Assembly (NCBI RefSeq): GCF_030272615.1
Contig: NC_081415.1
Location: 265,269,925 to 265,333,924, forward strand
Source of the DNA: Cryptomeria japonica
Lineage: Eukaryota; Streptophyta; Pinopsida; Cupressales; Cupressaceae
DNA: 64,000 nt
Direction: 5' to 3'
A program made the translations under genes and the position numbers. Position 1 is the stretch's first letter; each line of letters starts with the position of its first letter. The notes under the pieces were generated by a model, which saw nothing but the letters and a program-made list of their open reading frames with translations, was not told where the DNA came from and searched no databases. Positions 20,755-32,299 of the stretch are shown here, piece by piece.

Positions 20755-22719
20755 TGTTGGAGATTGTTGAAGACTATCGTGTTGTCATTGATGTCAACCA
20801 TCGGTGTTGTGGATTTGTTGGAGATTGTTTTCATTGATGTCTCTTGTGTAGTTATGGTGTTGTCATTGATGTCTTATGTTTAGATGTGTGTTGAGAAGTT
20901 GCCAAAGCTTTAATGTAGTTCATGGTCAGATGCCTATTTGGTGTTTATGTTAATGCTTGCAGTTGTATAATGATCATGATGATGTGTTGGAGATCAATGA
21001 TGGTGACAAAGTTCATGATTGGATGTCATGTCTGATGTATGTTGGGAAGTTGCCAAAGCTTTAATGTAGCTAATGGTTGGATGTCTATTTAGTGTCAATG
21101 TTAATGTTTGCATTTGTATGATGATGATGATAGATGAGAGTTATAAGCATTAAGTACTTGAGGATTAGAAACATGGTGATGAAGTGGATATAATACTAAT
21201 GGTACTGTGCATGCTATAAGCCACTGCTCTATCTCTCTATTGTTCTTGAGTGAGCAAATGGTGTTAAAAGGATGTTCTAGTCCCTTCTAGTTGGTGAAGG
21301 ATGATTTGACAAGCATATTCTTTGAAGATTGTCTAGGAAAATGCTCTGGATTCCTTTGCACTTGATTATATGGTCTTACAGTTTGTGACTTAAATTGTAT
21401 ATGTTGTGGATGTTGAAATTCTATCCGTTTTAGGTCCCTGGCATAGCAACTGATGTTTTTGGTAAATGCAGTAAGTTAGTAGTTTCATTGCTTGTCTAGA
21501 CTAGTTAAGAAAACACATCATATTTGGCTGCATTGTTATTTTTGTTGTTGAGGCTAGGTGGATGTGCTTATATTGTCTATGCAGTGTCTCAATTCAAATT
21601 TTAAATTTAATGAAGTGTACTGCAAGTATGTTTCATAATTTTTTATCTCATGGGTCTGTTAGAATGATAATGTAAAATAAACGTATGAAAGTATTGTTGG
21701 ATGTTCTAGGGATGTCTCTATGTGGTCTGCATGATAATGCATGATCTTTTTGGTATTGCATGTTATTTGTTTTCAGGATGATTTGTGGTTATCTAGTTGA
21801 CATGGCCTATTCTCTTGCTTGTGCTATGCATTTTGGGGTCTATCATTGCATTACAGATTGTGATGAGTTGTCCTTAAGTACTTCTATATCTCATGGTGAT
21901 CCACATTGTGTTAGTTGATTTAAAAGTTGTGGTTTTGGGCTAATTGGTTATTTTCTACATGTTTCATTCACATGTTACCTTGTTTTTGACTTCAGATGAT
22001 GTGCACCTATGTGGTTGATGTTTGGGGTTGCTTAGAAAGACATAATAAGTTGTTTTAGGTCCACTTGATCTCTTGGTTTGGATTTATTTCACTATAAAGA
22101 TATTTGTGAGGCTGACTTAGTGGGATCATTATTTGTTTCCTATTCACTCCATCCCAATTTTATGTTTCCTTACTTGTGAAGGATATATATTGAAGATCAA
22201 ATCATTTGCAAGAGTATGGATTGTGAAAGATGAAAAGTTGAGGCAAAAAAAGTGTGTAGTGGAAGTGTTGGAGTTATAGTGCTTAATGGTTGCTTGGGGT
22301 AGCTTGTCAAGAGAACCTATACTCTAAGGAGACTACAAGAAGCTATTTCTTGAAGGCTTATTGATTATAATTCGTATATTCATGTATCCTACTATGAGAT
22401 AGTGAATCCCTTTAGCAAGTCCTTGTATCTTGCTTTGATATAGTGAATCTCTTTACAACAAGTCTTTCCAAGAGTAGTGTGCTTCTTTACCTGAAGTGAA
22501 CCTTAACACAAATTGTAATACTTATTCACATGTTGTGATATTTCTCATCATGTTTTTTCCCTTGTTAGGATTTTCCATGTAAATCTGGTGCTCTCTTGTG
22601 TATTGGTGTTCATTATTTTATCATTCATTGTTGTCGATCATTTTAAGGGTTTTGAGATTGAATTAAAGGGCTTAATATTTTCTTAGAGATTTATTCACCC
22701 CCCTTCTTAGTCTCCAAGA
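20755..22719 (+). repeat. Copia LTR, ~1.96 kb
   Basis: Inverted ends TGTTGGAG and CTCCAAGA (one mismatch from perfect). The 3' end has the CACCCCCCTTCTTAG run typical of copia LTRs. Inside, GTTG(A/G)GAAGTTGCCAAAGC with about 100 bases after it is duplicated (about 20,890-20,990 and 21,040-21,130). Confidence 0.65.
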
Positions 22720-22730
22720 ATGTTCAATAA

Positions 22731-22744
22731 TTGGGATTAGAGCC
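22731..22744 (+). promoter_or_regulatory. Copia primer binding site (initiator tRNA-Met type, mutated)
   Basis: TTGGGATTAGAGCC resembles the canonical TTGGTATCAGAGCC with two substitutions. It lies 11 bases after the inferred LTR end, further than usual. Confidence 0.65.
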
Positions 22745-22783
22745 TAGTTCCTCTGAAGAAGCTTAACTACTTGAGGAAGATAC

Positions 22784-23720
22784 ATGATGACAAAAAATGG
22801 ATCTTACAAGGTACCTAAGTTTGATGGAACAAACTACACCTTTTGGAAAATAAGAATGGAAGCATATTTGTCATTTTTAGCTTTTGGAGTTTGGAACTTA
22901 GTCAAGGATGGTTATACAACTATTTCTAATCCTCCAACAGATCCAGTAAAGATTAGGTTGTATGAAAATAATGGCAAGGCAAGTGATGCAATATTGAGTG
23001 GGTTGGTAGATTCGAAATTAGTGAAGGTGATGCATTATGATGTTGCTAAGAAGGTTTAGGAAAATATTAACAACATTTATGAAGGATATGATAAAGTAAA
23101 GTAGATCAAGATGAAAAAATTCAAGTGGAAATTTGAGAATTTAAGGATGTCTAATGATAATGACTTTGCTAGTTACATGCTCTAGGTGGATGAAGTGTTA
23201 AATTAAATTAGAGGTATGGGTGAAGAATTGAAAGAAGATGGTTGTAAAAAAAGTTCTTTTATCTCTTCCTAAATCTTATAGTTAGAAGGTATTCACTATG
23301 GAGGAAAGTAAGGACCCGAATAAATATTCAATTGATTGACTATATGGTGATCTCACTACATTTGAGATGATATAAAATTTGACAAAGATGCTCGTAAGAG
23401 GGATGCAACATTCAAAGTTGGAAAGAAGGTAGAAGATGAATTTGTTGGTCATATTGATGGCTTTGATGAAGTAGAAGAAAACTTTTTGAGAAGGCTAAAG
23501 AGAGGCACCAACAAATACAAAGGTAAGTTACATTTTGAATGTTTCAATTGTGAAAGAATTGGTCATTTTGCATCTACATGTACCTTTAGAGAATCAATAA
23601 ATAGAAATAAAATGGAGAAGTTTAAAAGAAGTATTTACTCCGAGGAAAATAGTTGTTCCTCAAAAGATGAGGATCATGATGATTCAAATTACAAAATACT
23701 TTTCATTGCCATTCAAAATT
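22784..23720 (+). pseudogene. Copia gag with zinc knuckle, multiple stops
   Basis: The start MMTKNGSYKVPKFDGTNYTF continues with WKIRMEAYLSF, the N-terminal copia gag pattern (DUF4219/UBN2 type). The first frame stops at 23,057-23,059. Further in-frame stops follow in the next 250 bases, with a frameshift before the final 101-codon frame (23,486-23,791). That frame carries CFNCERIGHFASTC, a good CX2CX4HX4C zinc knuckle for RNA binding, then an acidic Ser-rich segment and ILFIAI, which leads into protease in intact copia elements. Several stops look like single transitions of TGG or CAG codons. Confidence 0.75.
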
Positions 23721-23799
23721 ATAGGCATTTGTATACTTTTATAAATTTGAATAATATTTTGTATCATTTTATGGTATCCCTTTATAAATAATACCTATG

Positions 23800-24620
23800 T
23801 TTTGTTATATTTTTTGCATTTTATTAGCCACATTCTTGTACCATTATATAGGAAGGATATATAAAGGAGACTCGTACACCATTTGAGAAATTTTTATGTC
23901 CCCTTTCTTTGAGCTATCAATATTTTATAAGTAGATATGGATTGTTGGTTTATTTTCTAATTATTAGATAAGAGATTTATAGATTGTTTCACTTATCAAT
24001 ACAATTTTATAAATTCGTCAAGGAATTTGATCTCAAATTTGTAATAAAATCAATCTCTTTCCATTTTTTTAGTAAAAATTAATATTTGAATCATAGTTTA
24101 AGTATTTTTATGAATTTACTATGTTAGTAAGCACTAACTAGTGTTATGTTTCACTTGGCAACTAAAAAATCCTTTTTTAAAAAAAAATATAATTTTATAT
24201 TAAATTACTTATATTTATAATTGATTTCTCATGTATTTGGAATGATAAGACACATAATTTTAATGTGTAAAATTAATAATATAACAAATAAAGGATCATT
24301 ATTAGTGGGTTTGAAAGTCTACCTATTGGAAGACATATAGCTATCAAAAGTTTAAATTCTTTTCATTAAAGAAATCAAGAATCAATGTTTATTATCATTA
24401 GTAGTGTGGAGATGAAATTATCCTTCACATGATTTTACCTAATGAAGTATGGAGAATCTTCTAAAATTTCTAAGTTCAGGTAATTATCCATTTCTCCTTG
24501 TAAAATTAAATAAAAGATAGTGAATGTCTCAATCAAATTGAAAAATATAAAATTTTAATTAGATAGTTAAAACTGTGACTTTAATTAAGATGAATCATTA
24601 CTTTTTATAATTCAAATGTT
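23800..24620. other. AT-rich intergenic, no gene seen
   Basis: No long ORF, transposon end or RNA gene recognised. Confidence 0.4.
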
Positions 24621-26440
24621 CATCTCAATTTGAAATATAAAATATTAGAATGAGAATGGCATTAGTTATTATTCTTTACATTTCTCATTTAAAGAAAGCA
24701 AGTATTGTCAAATTTTGCCAAATTTACATACTAAAATATAAATCTAAATCTACCATAGAAACAAGAAAGAAAAATTCTCTAAAAAATATAATATAATTTT
24801 TTTAAGGAAGTACAATAAATATGATAAATTTACTAATAAGAAAATAGATTATCATCAAATAATAAGAAACTAAATGACATTCTAATAGAAAAAACTTAAA
24901 AATTAAAATAAAATAAAATAAATTGTAAAACTTAAACAAGGATGAAAATCATAATAGAACAATTTCTATTTGTTTTATTTTTTCATTTTAAAGAATATCA
25001 AGTCGAGTCGAGTCTAGAAAGTGCATCACAAAACATGACCTACCTTCTATGATATTCAGGTTTGGCATGAAATATTAGATCATCTAAATAATAAATTTAG
25101 AAGCTTGAAAATAGTGATGGTTAGGTAAATGAGATATGTCTTTTAATAACGACTACACTACAATTGTTTCATCCACTAAAATTGATTCACAATGAGCTAA
25201 TATAACAAATACATATTCAATCCCTTAATAGATCTATTTGTTAATTAAATTTGATTGATTATTATACTAAAACCATAAGTGAATATTATCTTAAATATAA
25301 AATAAAATTATTTCTAAATTTCCTTAAATATGAATCTAACTTTTAACTAAAATATTTTAAAAATAATTTAAAAATATATAAATAAATACTCTAAACAATT
25401 TTACATTTATTTTATAAAACTCATTATTCCATCACGAAAGTTAAGAGTAATATATGAAACTGCTTAAACCATGTACATCCTAAGCTTACACTTCTAGGCT
25501 TAAAAGTGTTAAACAATCAAAGTTGACTAACATTTTCTATACTTAATATGTTGCTTAATGTATCTCATCACACTAAGAATACATTTCATATGTTGCTTAA
25601 TATGTGTGATTTAAAGTTGGCTGTACTATACATCCCTTTAAATAAAAGAAAATTCTAAACATTGAATAAAAATAAATAATTTATTTAGAGTATTAGGGCC
25701 TTAGCCACCTATTTTCAAATTCTTGATAACAAAACAGGAAAACTGTCGAGAAAGTCAAAGATTTTTTTGGAGTTTGGGCTTGGAAAACTACTATGAGGAT
25801 CACCTCTGGAATGACAATGATAATGCCAAACATGTTATTACCTGTTCTTATTTATGCTTCAGTAAAAGGAAGTCTTCTGAATTTGTATAATGGATGTTGT
25901 CTATAGAATAAAAGAAAATAAAGAGAATATACGATAGTACAGTAAATTTTATTACAATTATTAAAAAATCAAATTTTTAAATTTTTTAAACCTAAAAGAT
26001 ATAGTAGAGCAAATTTTATTATTAGAGTTAAAAATCATTTATTTTTTTAATATATTTTATAAACCATTTTTATATCATTTTTAGTAATTGTAAGTAAATA
26101 AAACAAAATAATTCATATTGAAAGCACTTTCTAATTCATGCATATTGAAAGTAGTTTATACATTTTATGAAGTTAGTTTTATACATTTTATGAAATCATG
26201 TATAAAATAAATATGAATGCTTTAATGTACAGACAAAAATAGAAATACCTAAAATAATATTCAAATAAAAAAATTAATTATATTTTTTAAATAAAAAATT
26301 TAATTATAAGAAAAATTAATTTAGATTATTGATTTTATCTAAAATTAGAAAATATTTATTGAAATATGATAAAATTAATTAAATAATTATCTAAACGTCC
26401 AAATACCTAATAAAAAATAATTGAGGAGATGCAAGTTGTA

Positions 26441-26605
26441 TACCTCCAATACATCATAACAGTCTTAGTGATAAGAATGTAGACAAATTAAAAATTGAAT
26501 TGAAGGATGCAACAACTTATAGTCTTGGTTAAACAACTTATTATCTTCTTCTTCCAATACATTGAAAAGGCATGAAAGTCAACCACATTACAAAATCTTA
26601 TCTTC
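26441..26605 (+). pseudogene. Exon-like segment, copy C (frameshifted)
   Basis: This corresponds to the ORF at 18,751-19,018. It keeps NSLSDKNVDKLKIELKDATT in the same frame and then meets a stop caused by one missing base near 26,524, where copies A, B and D have an extra C. Similarity ends near 26,624. Confidence 0.35.
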
Positions 26606-26624
26606 ATTTGTTTGTCATAAATGT

Positions 26625-26965
26625 TGCAGCAAAAATTATGATTGGTTTATTATGTATTTGGCTCTAAATTAGATGAATGAAAAATGATAATGATTTATTA
26701 TGTATTTGGCTATAAATTAGATGAATGAGAATACTAATGTAGATCTCCTTTGTGAGTTTCTCTTGGAATCCAAGTTTTTATCAGTGAGCTTAGTAGAGAG
26801 ACCAAACAGTAAGTTCCCAATGAGGTTCTCTTGAAACCCTAGGAGGAAATTGTAGAAACATATGTTGTAGAGTTTTGCAATCATTGGCCTAAGTGACATT
26901 TGTTGCTTGAAAACACTTTTGTCACCATGTATACAAATGCCTTTCAATTTAGCCTTCTAATATCT
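26625..26965. other. Copy C-specific segment, no gene supported
   Basis: Replaces about 0.65 kb of copy A. A short direct repeat (TTTATTATGTATTTGGCT.TAAATTAGATGAATGA) occurs at about 26,644 and 26,696. The 76-codon minus-strand ORF (26,717-26,947) has no recognisable domain. Confidence 0.35.
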
Positions 26966-27607
26966 AAAATTCTTTCTTATCATGAGTAGAACAATGAAAA
27001 TTTCTCAAAGGTATGATAGAATTTGGTGAAAATAGAAAAACAGTCAAAAATTTAAAAAAATTAAACGAACTAAATTAATTGCTAAAAATTTAATCATCGT
27101 GAAGAATCTCAAGATAACAAAGATGTCAAGATATCCTGATTATTGAGAAAGCATAAAAATTATCTACCTTTGAAAATATCTAGCCTATGGAGCTACTCCT
27201 CTCGTATCTGCATAACAACAATTGGCAGGTTAGATTCAATTTCTAGAAAAGACTAAGAACAACAAAAGTGTATATACATACATAGCAAGTAATAGACTTT
27301 TTGTTTCTTGGAAGATAGAGAGTCATTTGTGTTTCCTCTTAGTTGTCCTTGCTGACAAAAAGGGTTCCATTGTGACGGGTTGCCTATCATTCATACAATT
27401 TCATTATGGTGCGTGGTTATGAGGCACACTGTATAGTGCAAGTTTGACATGGCATATATTTCACTTAGTACCTAGTGCTTATGGCATTTTTTATTTTATA
27501 TGCTGATTATAAAAGTACTTAAGTCTTTATTATTAAGCACTAAGAAAAGTGCTATCAGCATATGTTCATTTAGCATTTTATGGTGCATGGCATTATTTTC
27601 ATTATCT

Positions 27608-29310
27608 TGTTGGAATGTTGAAGGTTGTTATTTTAAGTGCTAATCAAGCACATCTGGCAAATCAGTGATATGAAATATGATGATCTGGCATCCATTATAT
27701 GCTTTGAGATTACGTGACTAATGATTTTTTTTTGACAACACTTGACATTGGTCATCAGAATGAAATGTTTCGAGTTTTCATGTTGACTGGGCAGTTTATG
27801 ATGATGTGGCAATTATTTGGCCTATTGACCTTGCAGATTTCAAATCATCTTTAATTATTATTTAGGACTCAACTTATAACGAGTTAGGGCAAAACAAAAC
27901 AAAATGAAAGCATTGTTTTCAAACCTAATGTGATGCCGCCGCCATGGGTGAGATGAAGGCAGTTATAGTGGCTTGTTTAATTAGTTTCTTGATGTGAGTT
28001 TTGAATATGACAAGCTACAACCATAGACAATAAAAATGGTGGACTTTTTGGCCAAATATATGGGGATCTCATTCAGATTTTCACAGATTCTTGTCTGTAG
28101 GTTAAAATGTCTTCATCTCCAGGTATTATCGTTTCACCGTTTCTGTTTTAAAATAAAACGAAGAGAGTGTTTGTGATAAAAGGTTTCTCAAAGGTTCAGT
28201 TTCATTTTTGCAAATATGAAAATCAAAAGTATTGGTTATTCGTATGAGCTGGGCCTGTTAATTCATTTTCTCTGATAATGCAAAAGGTTTCTTTTATAAA
28301 AAGGATAAGGATTGTTCTATGTTACACAGGCATGGTCTATTCTATTTATTGTTGTCAAGAATAAAATATGTTGCATTTTTCAGTTATCAAAATTAGAGGA
28401 AATATTATCATATTTGGTTTCTTTCTATTAAAACAAAAAAGAAGTTAGTTTTAGTTTTGATGAACAAACCCTAGTTAGGGTTTGGTAACCCTATTTCGAG
28501 GGTTATATGTTGAAGATGAGATGATAGATAGACTAGCTATTTAAACAGGAGTAGTTTTTTTTTTGAGGACATAAAACATATTTTTTTTGGATCCAAAACA
28601 GAATATAGATATTTTGTCAGAGGGTTTTATTGATTGAAAATTCTTTTGAGATAAGGTGTGTGTTATCTCCCTCTGCTATAAACTAGAGATTGAGTTTACT
28701 CTCTCTAAGTGTGATTGAGATTGGTTTGAGAAAGAAAATTATAACTCTCTGTTTGTTATATAGAGATATGAAGGATATGTTGAAATACTCTTTGTAGTTA
28801 GAATCATGATATATACTGCTTCATTATACTCGTTCCAACCAGTAATAATCTTGTGATTGCAAACATGAAATTACATGGTTACCATTGACTACAAATTGAG
28901 TTGATACTATGCATTTTAAGAAGCATAGGGGTTGGTTCTCCTTGAAGTATTAATACTTCTAAATTCAATCTACAAAATTGGTGCTCTATGAATTAATAAA
29001 AGATAATCTTAATGAGAGGTTTTTCTACCTCAAAAGGGTTTTCCACTGATGAAAATGATTGTTTCATTCAAGGTTTAAAGTTGTTCTGATTTATATATGT
29101 CTATGTTGCACATGTGTTGTTCAATTCTGTTCTCGTATCAAAAAGCCTGAGTTTCAAAGGCATAAAAGAATTATTCAATTATGTTCATATTGAATGGTTA
29201 AACTCATATGCTTTTATAAATCAAATCTTGTGTGTAAATTGTTTTATATTCTGAATCAAAATTTCTGTTGACTCTGATTCACCCCCTCTAGAGTCAGTCC
29301 ACTTCCAACA
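27608..29310 (+). mobile_element. Copia-type LTR, ~1.7 kb, inserted in copy C
   Basis: Perfect 8-base inverted ends, TGTTGGAA at 27,608-27,615 and TTCCAACA at 29,303-29,310, with a CACCCCCTCTAG run just before the 3' end, as in copia LTRs. The body has AG-rich and TATA-like sequence (TATATAGAGATATG near 28,760). After the end comes ACTTGTCATTTGGGAGC, at best a badly mutated primer site. No second LTR is seen, so it is a solo LTR or a 5' LTR with a short internal stub. Confidence 0.6.
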
Positions 29311-29630
29311 ACTTGTCATTTGGGAGCTACTAGAAGAGGCCCAAGTTTCAGTGAAGTCCCTCTTCAAAGTCCTCCAAAGAAGTTTGTCTCAATTGCAATT
29401 TTGAGAGATAAAGGTATCGGTATCTGATTAGTATTCGGTAGCTCTGTAACCACCATCGTTACTAATTGTCAGGCTGAATATCGTGGCTATTGGAATTTTC
29501 TGATTGAAACTTTCAACTATCGCATCTTTTTCATCATTTTGGTCATGATTCTTGTCATGTGAAAACACATAGGCAGAACATAAATCTTAAGGATCAGGAT
29601 AATGAAGATGAATAACTAGGAAACCAACAA
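29311..29630 (+). pseudogene. Short coding remnant next to the LTR, possibly LINE ORF1
   Basis: One plus-strand frame gives HHFGHDSCHVKTHRQN near 29,535-29,580, which resembles the end of an ORF1 zinc knuckle (FGH....C), followed by an acidic tail and a stop. Upstream frames are broken. The assignment is weak, and it is not clear whether this belongs to the LTR element or to a separate LINE. Confidence 0.25.
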
Positions 29631-29849
29631 TCTTTATCCTTGAATATTCTTCATCACTGTGAATATGTTATTTTCTTGTTGAAAAAACTTATCATATTCA
29701 CTGTTTGATGATTGCGAGTAATTAATAACTATACACGTACCAGTTTCTATAAAATATTTTATGCTTACAAAAGTTGATTTGTTCTTAATTTTCTTTCTTA
29801 AATTAAGTGTACATTTGAAATAAACCTTATTAGAAAACCTTTAATTAGT

Positions 29850-30430
29850 AAAGAACATTATTAGATAATCTTTAAGTAAATCATATTAAAGGCCAATCTA
29901 ATATTTGTAAGTGAACTTTGTGCATGAGGAAATTAAGGATGAGTCCAGAAATGATAACAATATTGCTGAGTATAGATTTGATTAATTTGTTTCATGAATG
30001 TTATATTGTAAGGATCATATAAGAGAGTACATTAAATTTATTGTTTCAAATGAGAAAGTATAGGTTGACAAAGACATTCATAAATTATTCTTTTATTATA
30101 AAATTGTTGGAGAAGATAGGATCTTTAATCTTTAAGTAAATCATATTAAAGGTTATATTTTTAGTGTGATATTTTTATCTAATATTTGTAACTGAATTTT
30201 GAGCATGAGGAAATTAAGGTTGAGTCAAGAAAACATAAAAACAATGTTGTTGAATATAGTTTTGATCAATTTGTTTTAGGAATGTAATATTGAGTAGGGA
30301 TCACATAAGAGAGTACATTAATTTTTTTGTTTCAAACGACGAAGTGTATATGTGAGTTTATTATAGATTGAAAAAGACATTCATAAGTTATCCTTTTATT
30401 ATAACATCGTTGGGGAAGATTGGATCGTTA
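29850..30430 (+). repeat. ~290-bp tandem duplication inside copy C
   Basis: AATCTTTAAGTAAATCATAT occurs at about 29,868 and 30,131. In each case it is followed by matching sequence through ATGAGGAAATTAAGG, then AGAGAGTACATTAA and AAAGACATTCATAA. Copy A has a single unit (about 20,500-20,740). Confidence 0.65.
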
Positions 30431-32290
30431 ATGCTAGGTAGACAAATTTGAAGTATATGGCATATAAAATCATAGCCAGTGATCATCTTATAATCATAAG
30501 GAGTCAACTTGTATATGAGAAAATATACCATAAAGATAAATAGTCTAATATAGAAAGTATGATATGATAGCTTTAAATAAATAGATTAATATAAACTCTT
30601 TTATGTTTATAAGATATTGAGTAAGACCGAGGTGGAAAAACTTAAAAATTCAAATAAAATATTTTGTTGCATATTGAAGTAACATTAGCTTGATCTTATA
30701 TAGCTTACATAATACTTCTTGTTTGATTCTATATGAATAAATATTTAACATGGTTATTTACATTACATTATTTGAGAAACTTATAGTTATTTTGAAGTAT
30801 CTTAGTTATTACATTCAACTGTTGCTATGATATGAACCTTGTTTTTTATTCATAAAAAGCATTGTATAGTATGAGTTAATGATTATGTATTTAATTATAA
30901 TCAATATTCTTTGATGTTAATTACAATGACATTGAATAGTAATCAATTAGATATTTGTAAGTGGTATAGCCATTGATGCAATATATTCAATTTTAGATTG
31001 GATTTGCAACAAATATGCAATATCTAACCATTTTTCATCTCTAGTAATGATTTAAAATTTATATTAATTAAAATTGATCTATTAACAAGTTATATCATAA
31101 TTTCTTTTTCCTAGTAGACAATTTTTGTAGTTTTAATGGTCTTCATTTTTATTTTCGCAAGGATACCAAGACATTATCAACTTGGTCTTCATTTTAACTA
31201 GATTTCAATTTGATTGAGGTGGTACTTGTCTAAAGTGTGGAATAATAATTCTATTGTTGAGTGACTTCTAATCAAGATCAATGTGGATTGCTAAAAATAA
31301 TGGAAACAATTAGTTGTACTTAAAATCATAAAAATAATGAGAAAATACAACTCTATGCAAGTTGAATAAAGTAAATACTATAATAACAGATTATTTATTA
31401 CACAACGAAAAAGAAAATCAAAAGAACTTATATTGCTTTCACATATATATTAATGTTACGATTGTGGTGGTTCACAAAACATTCCTATAATTTACAATTT
31501 TATACATGTTTAATTTTTAAATGTATATACATAAATATAAAAAATGAAGGAAATTAATTTTATTTAATCCATCATAAGTAAATAATACAACCTTAATCCC
31601 AATTTTCACATAATTATATAGATGTATTTGTGCAAATATTTGCATAGGAATATTCAATTTGTATAGAGACTTGTTAAATTTGCAGAGAGATTTGTAAAGG
31701 CATTTAAAATTTATTGTCTGTGTTGATATATTTGTTAGGTTGTATTGAATTTGTAAATCAGTTATTTGCAATGGAATTGAAATTTGTCATTGGCATTAAA
31801 ATATTTGCAAAGGTGAGATATATTTGCATACATTTGTAGAGATATTTTGCAAAGGCATTGAGTTTTTTTTTCTTGGCATTGAAATATTTGTAAAGACTAG
31901 CTCTATTTGTAGCTCCCTTCCATTTCTTTATTTGTAACAACCCACTTGTCCTATCCCTAATTTAACCACCATAGTAACCACCATCATATACAAAATTAAA
32001 TTCATGTTAACTGACATGCAAGCGATAAGGAAACTTGACTTCCATGCGGATTACATCTAACATGCAATTAAATGCAAAAGTGAAGTAAAGTGCACATAAT
32101 GATTCATAATTAAGTCAACATTTTTGAATTTAAGTACATGCATGTATGAAAAGTAAAGTTGCATGAGTTATCATGAAATTAAATTAACATGCAAAATGCT
32201 TAATTAAATTATCTACTGAAAATTAAATATGAATATGCATGCATGTGGGAAAGAAAATTAATCTACATAAAGTAAATCATGCATGCTAGT
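30431..32290. other. AT-rich intergenic
   Basis: No protein or RNA gene is supported. The minus-strand ORFs at 31,517-31,771 and 31,758-31,940 translate a low-complexity repeat and are not genes. Confidence 0.45.
31620..31925. repeat. Degenerate ATTTGCAAAGGCATTGAA-type repeats
   Basis: Words such as ATTTGCA, TTTGTAAAG and GGCATTGAAATTTG recur about every 20-30 bases, for example near 31,693, 31,772, 31,804, 31,850 and 31,879. This looks like an old minisatellite. Confidence 0.45.
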
Positions 32291-32299
32291 GGGTTAATA

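Larger units (their letters stand above)
20755..23720 (+). mobile_element. Ty1/copia retrotransposon, 5' LTR plus gag, truncated
   Basis: A long LTR starting TGTTGGAGATTG at 20,755 and ending near CTCCAAGA at 22,712-22,719 is followed by a degenerate tRNA-Met-type primer site (TTGGGATTAGAGCC, 22,731-22,744; the usual form is TGGTATCAGAGCC) and a copia gag. Similarity is lost near 23,720, just after the zinc knuckle and the acidic segment, so protease, integrase, RT and the 3' LTR are missing. The element lies between duplication copies A and C, in the interval that is absent between B and D. Confidence 0.75.
24630..30430 (+). repeat. Diverged duplication copy C (of 15,380-20,750), interrupted
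   Basis: Homologous stretches in order: 24,640 with 15,390; 24,860-25,000 with 16,550-16,680; 25,730-25,870 with 17,550-17,650; 26,000-26,600 with 17,800-18,920; 26,970-27,290 with 19,605-19,875; 29,635-29,760 with 20,297-20,410; 30,170-30,350 with 20,545-20,740. Identity is clearly lower than between A and B. C lacks the LINE 3' end found in A and B. An LTR element interrupts it at about 27,300-29,630. Confidence 0.7.

Noticed and set aside
22731-22744. A tRNA gene fragment
   Set aside because: The short match is a retroelement primer binding site; no cloverleaf is present.
31517-31940. Two minus-strand ORFs as genes
   Set aside because: They translate a low-complexity TTTGCA/TTTGTA repeat.
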